A stretch of 23,621 nucleotides of DNA from positions 1 to 23,621 of the forward strand of contig CAYLPZ010000023.1 of the NCBI GenBank assembly GCA_964385755.1. The letters run 5' to 3'. Below the pieces are notes generated by a model. It was given only the letters and a program-made list of their open reading frames with translations, did no database searches and was not told the DNA's origin. The DNA comes from CAG-698 sp964385755. GTDB lineage: Bacteria > Bacillota_I > Bacilli_A > ML615J-28 > CAG-698. Below, piece by piece: positions 22,218-23,621 of this stretch (within the stretch, counting starts at the first letter, position 1; each line of letters begins with the position of its first letter). The position numbers and the translations under genes are program-made.

Positions 22218-22269
22218 TTTCATCCAATCATTCGTTATTTTGGACGATTAATAATATAACTGGATGAAA
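22218..22269 (-). promoter_or_regulatory. Inverted repeat with TGGACGATTA box downstream of fic
   Basis: TTTCATCCA (22218-22226) and TGGATGAAA (22261-22269) form a perfect 9-bp inverted repeat just after the fic stop. Inside it TGGACGATTA (22241-22250) is identical to 10 bases at the fic promoter (23381-23390). It may be a weak terminator, a second operator, or a boundary of the fic module. Confidence 0.4.
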
Positions 22270-22277
22270 ATCAAAAC

Positions 22278-23336
22278 TTATTTATTCAATTTTTTTATAT
22301 AGTAAGTATTCTTTGCATTTCCATTTCGGATGATATATTCTTCTTCTACTAGTCTTTTAATAGCAGCTAATATTGCACTTCTACCTACAGATGGACAAGA
22401 AGCAATTACTTCTGCTGCGATAAATTTTCCAATTTTTTTATCCACAAATGCTTTTACAATATCATACGATGTACTCTTTCTTTCGCTTGACACATATACT
22501 ATTTTATTTTCAAAATCAATATAACAAGCAAGAATGATTCTAAGCATATAACGTATAAAAGAAACAGGGTCATTTGTACCTTCTAGCCAATCATAATCTG
22601 CGATTTGCAATGCATCATAATATTCATCCTTGTTATTCTCTATTTCCTTTTCTATGCTTACATATTTGCCGACAAGGTATCCATTTTGGTAAAGAAGGAG
22701 CAATGTAAGAAGTCTACTCATCCTGCCATTACCATCATTAAAAGGATGAATACAAAGAAAATCCAAAATAAAGGTTGGAATAACAAGTAGAGAATCTACT
22801 TTTTCCATAGCAATCGTATGGTTATAACTTTCACAAATGGCTTCTATCGCATCAGGTGTTTCATATGGCTCAAGAGGTTTAAAGCGGATAATATTTGTGC
22901 CGTCAGCTAACGTTTCTTTAACATAATTAGAAACATTCTTAAATTGACCGGAAAAAGACACTCCTGCTTTTGAAAGCAAATCTCTATGTAACTGTAGAAT
23001 AATATTAGGTCTTATAGGGATATAATCATAACTTTCGTGAATCGTATTCAAAACGTCCCTATATCCTGCAATTTCTTTCTCATCTCTATTCTTAGGCGTT
23101 GTCTTTTCTTGAACAATTTGTTTAATCCTAGACGATGTTGTAATAATACCTTCAATTTTATTAGAAGATTCCACACTTTGAACCTTAGCAATTTCAGTAA
23201 GTCTATCAAGCTCTACTGGTTTTTGTCTAATATATAAGTCCTGTTTTCCTTTATACTCATGAATCTTTGCTACAAGAGATAATATCTCAGAATCCCACTT
23301 TACATTTGCCAATTGTTCATAATCAAAAGATCTCAT
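22278..23336 (-). CDS. Fic-domain protein (predicted AMPylase) with C-terminal winged helix
   Basis: Fic enzymes transfer AMP or another nucleotide part to a target protein side chain. The active-site motif HPFNDGNGR at 197-205 is complete, with the catalytic His197. SSNKIEG at 57-63 fits the (S/T)xxxE(G/N) inhibitory helix (Ser58, Glu62, Gly63) placed N-terminal to the Fic core, as in class II Fic proteins that restrain themselves. The last ~75 residues look like a winged helix DNA-binding domain (GKFIAAEVIASCPSVGRSAILAAIKRLVEEEYI). 352 aa is normal for this group. A GGAGGTGG ribosome site and strong promoter precede it. The DNA-binding domain and promoter boxes suggest it may control its own gene. 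No antitoxin partner is adjacent, and its target is unknown. Confidence 0.92.
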   Translation of the reverse strand: MRSFDYEQLANVKWDSEILSLVAKIHEYKGKQDLYIRQKPVELDRLTEIAKVQSVESSNKIEGIITTSSRIKQIVQEKTTPKNRDEKEIAGYRDVLNTIHESYDYIPIRPNIILQLHRDLLSKAGVSFSGQFKNVSNYVKETLADGTNIIRFKPLEPYETPDAIEAICESYNHTIAMEKVDSLLVIPTFILDFLCIHPFNDGNGRMSRLLTLLLLYQNGYLVGKYVSIEKEIENNKDEYYDALQIADYDWLEGTNDPVSFIRYMLRIILACYIDFENKIVYVSSERKSTSYDIVKAFVDKKIGKFIAAEVIASCPSVGRSAILAAIKRLVEEEYIIRNGNAKNTYYIKKLNK

Positions 23337-23342
23337 ATTTAT

Positions 23343-23350
23343 CCACCTCC
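23343..23350 (-). promoter_or_regulatory. Ribosome binding site of fic
   Basis: GGAGGTGG on the minus strand lies 6 nt from ATG 23336, a near-perfect SD that fixes the start. Confidence 0.8.
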
Positions 23351-23358
23351 AGATTTAT

Positions 23359-23407
23359 TCGTCCATATTATATAGCAAAATGGACGATTAGTCAAGTAAA
23401 TGGACGA
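23359..23407 (-). promoter_or_regulatory. fic promoter surrounded by three TCGTCCAT/ATGGACGA boxes
   Basis: TTGACT (23390-23395) and TATAAT (23367-23372) are 17 bp apart on the minus strand. The box TCGTCCAT occurs at 23359-23366, and its inverse ATGGACGA at 23380-23387 and 23400-23407. They lie downstream of the -10, in the spacer, and upstream of the -35; the last two are 20 bp apart, about two helical turns. This is the layout of a repressed, probably autoregulated promoter. Confidence 0.78.
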
Positions 23408-23513
23408 TATACAATTAAATATAATATCTTATAAATAACTTTGTTATAATACGATAAATCACAAAAATAAAATAAATATTCATCTATTTGCTTTATATTT
23501 TTAGATGGAAAAA

Positions 23514-23543
23514 TCCTCCCATAGTTATCACACTATAGGAGGA
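23514..23543 (-). terminator. Terminator of a minus-strand gene beyond the right edge
   Basis: TCCTCC and ATAGT (23514-23525) pair with ACTAT and GGAGGA (23532-23543) around a 6-nt loop, with one C/A mismatch. On the minus strand TTTTT follows. It implies a transcription unit entering from beyond 23621. Confidence 0.65.
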
Positions 23544-23574
23544 ATTGTAATTAATAATAGCTCTAGCAAAAATT

Positions 23575-23590
23575 CTTGTGATATCACAAG
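23575..23590. promoter_or_regulatory. 16-bp perfect palindrome
   Basis: CTTGTGATATCACAAG is a perfect palindrome with no gene on either side in the window. It looks like a dimeric regulator site, but its gene is not visible. Confidence 0.35.
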
Positions 23591-23621
23591 GATTCTTTAC
23601 AGATGCTTTTTTAAAATATAC

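Noticed and set aside
1..23621. Mycoplasma-type genetic code
   Set aside because: Gene ends at TGA are meaningful (149-aa genes), and no gene needs TGA read as Trp.
1..23621. CRISPR arrays, tRNA or rRNA genes
   Set aside because: I looked for regularly spaced repeats, cloverleaf ends and conserved rRNA stretches and saw none.

Overview
The window reads as the chromosome of a low-GC, AT-rich Gram-positive bacterium (Bacillota; an uncultured Bacilli/Erysipelotrichia-like lineage is my guess from gene content, not something the sequence proves). TGA acts as a real stop (for example at the end of the small membrane genes at 2502 and 21405), so the standard code applies, not the Mycoplasma code. 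Almost every gene is on the minus strand; the serine recombinase at 4781-5392 is the exception.

Layout. (1) 25-3107 and 18959-22012 are two copies of one unit. In transcription order each has a leader with a terminator-like hairpin, a 149-aa membrane protein, an embedded promoter with a 17-bp inverted repeat over the next start codon, and a very large type IV pilin-like surface protein (751 and 648 aa). A 30-bp repeat lies downstream of each. The upstream ~640 bp looks identical in both copies, while the rest of the pilin-like genes has diverged, so the arrangement is constant 5' end and variable 3' end. (2) 3213-4646 is a third large pilin-like gene; its beta-helix stalk resembles the C-terminal half of the 648-aa protein. 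(3) 4781-5392 is a serine recombinase. (4) 5415-14939 is a monoderm type IV pilus operon: a 56-aa membrane microprotein, a pilin-like protein, a PilM-like protein, two more pilin-like proteins, prepilin peptidase, PilC, PilB, and a 933-aa protein whose N-terminus resembles the GAP1 domain of biological-conflict systems. (5) 15130-18812 is a metabolic operon: Ldh2-family malate/lactate dehydrogenase, malic enzyme and a LarA-type nickel hydroxyacid racemase. (6) 18813-19396 is a gene-free stretch with IS-like debris. (7) 22278-23336 is a Fic-domain AMPylase-type protein with a strong promoter surrounded by TCGTCCAT boxes.

How it fits together. The pilus operon supplies the ATPase, platform and peptidase. 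The three giant prepilins have an Ala|Phe-Thr-Ile-Val-Glu processing site and beta-helix or repeat stalks, and are plausible pilus-displayed adhesins. Their duplicated, mosaic structure and hairpin-controlled starts suggest a system for varying or switching the displayed surface protein. The metabolic operon probably converts stereoisomers of malate, or a related hydroxyacid, into pyruvate.
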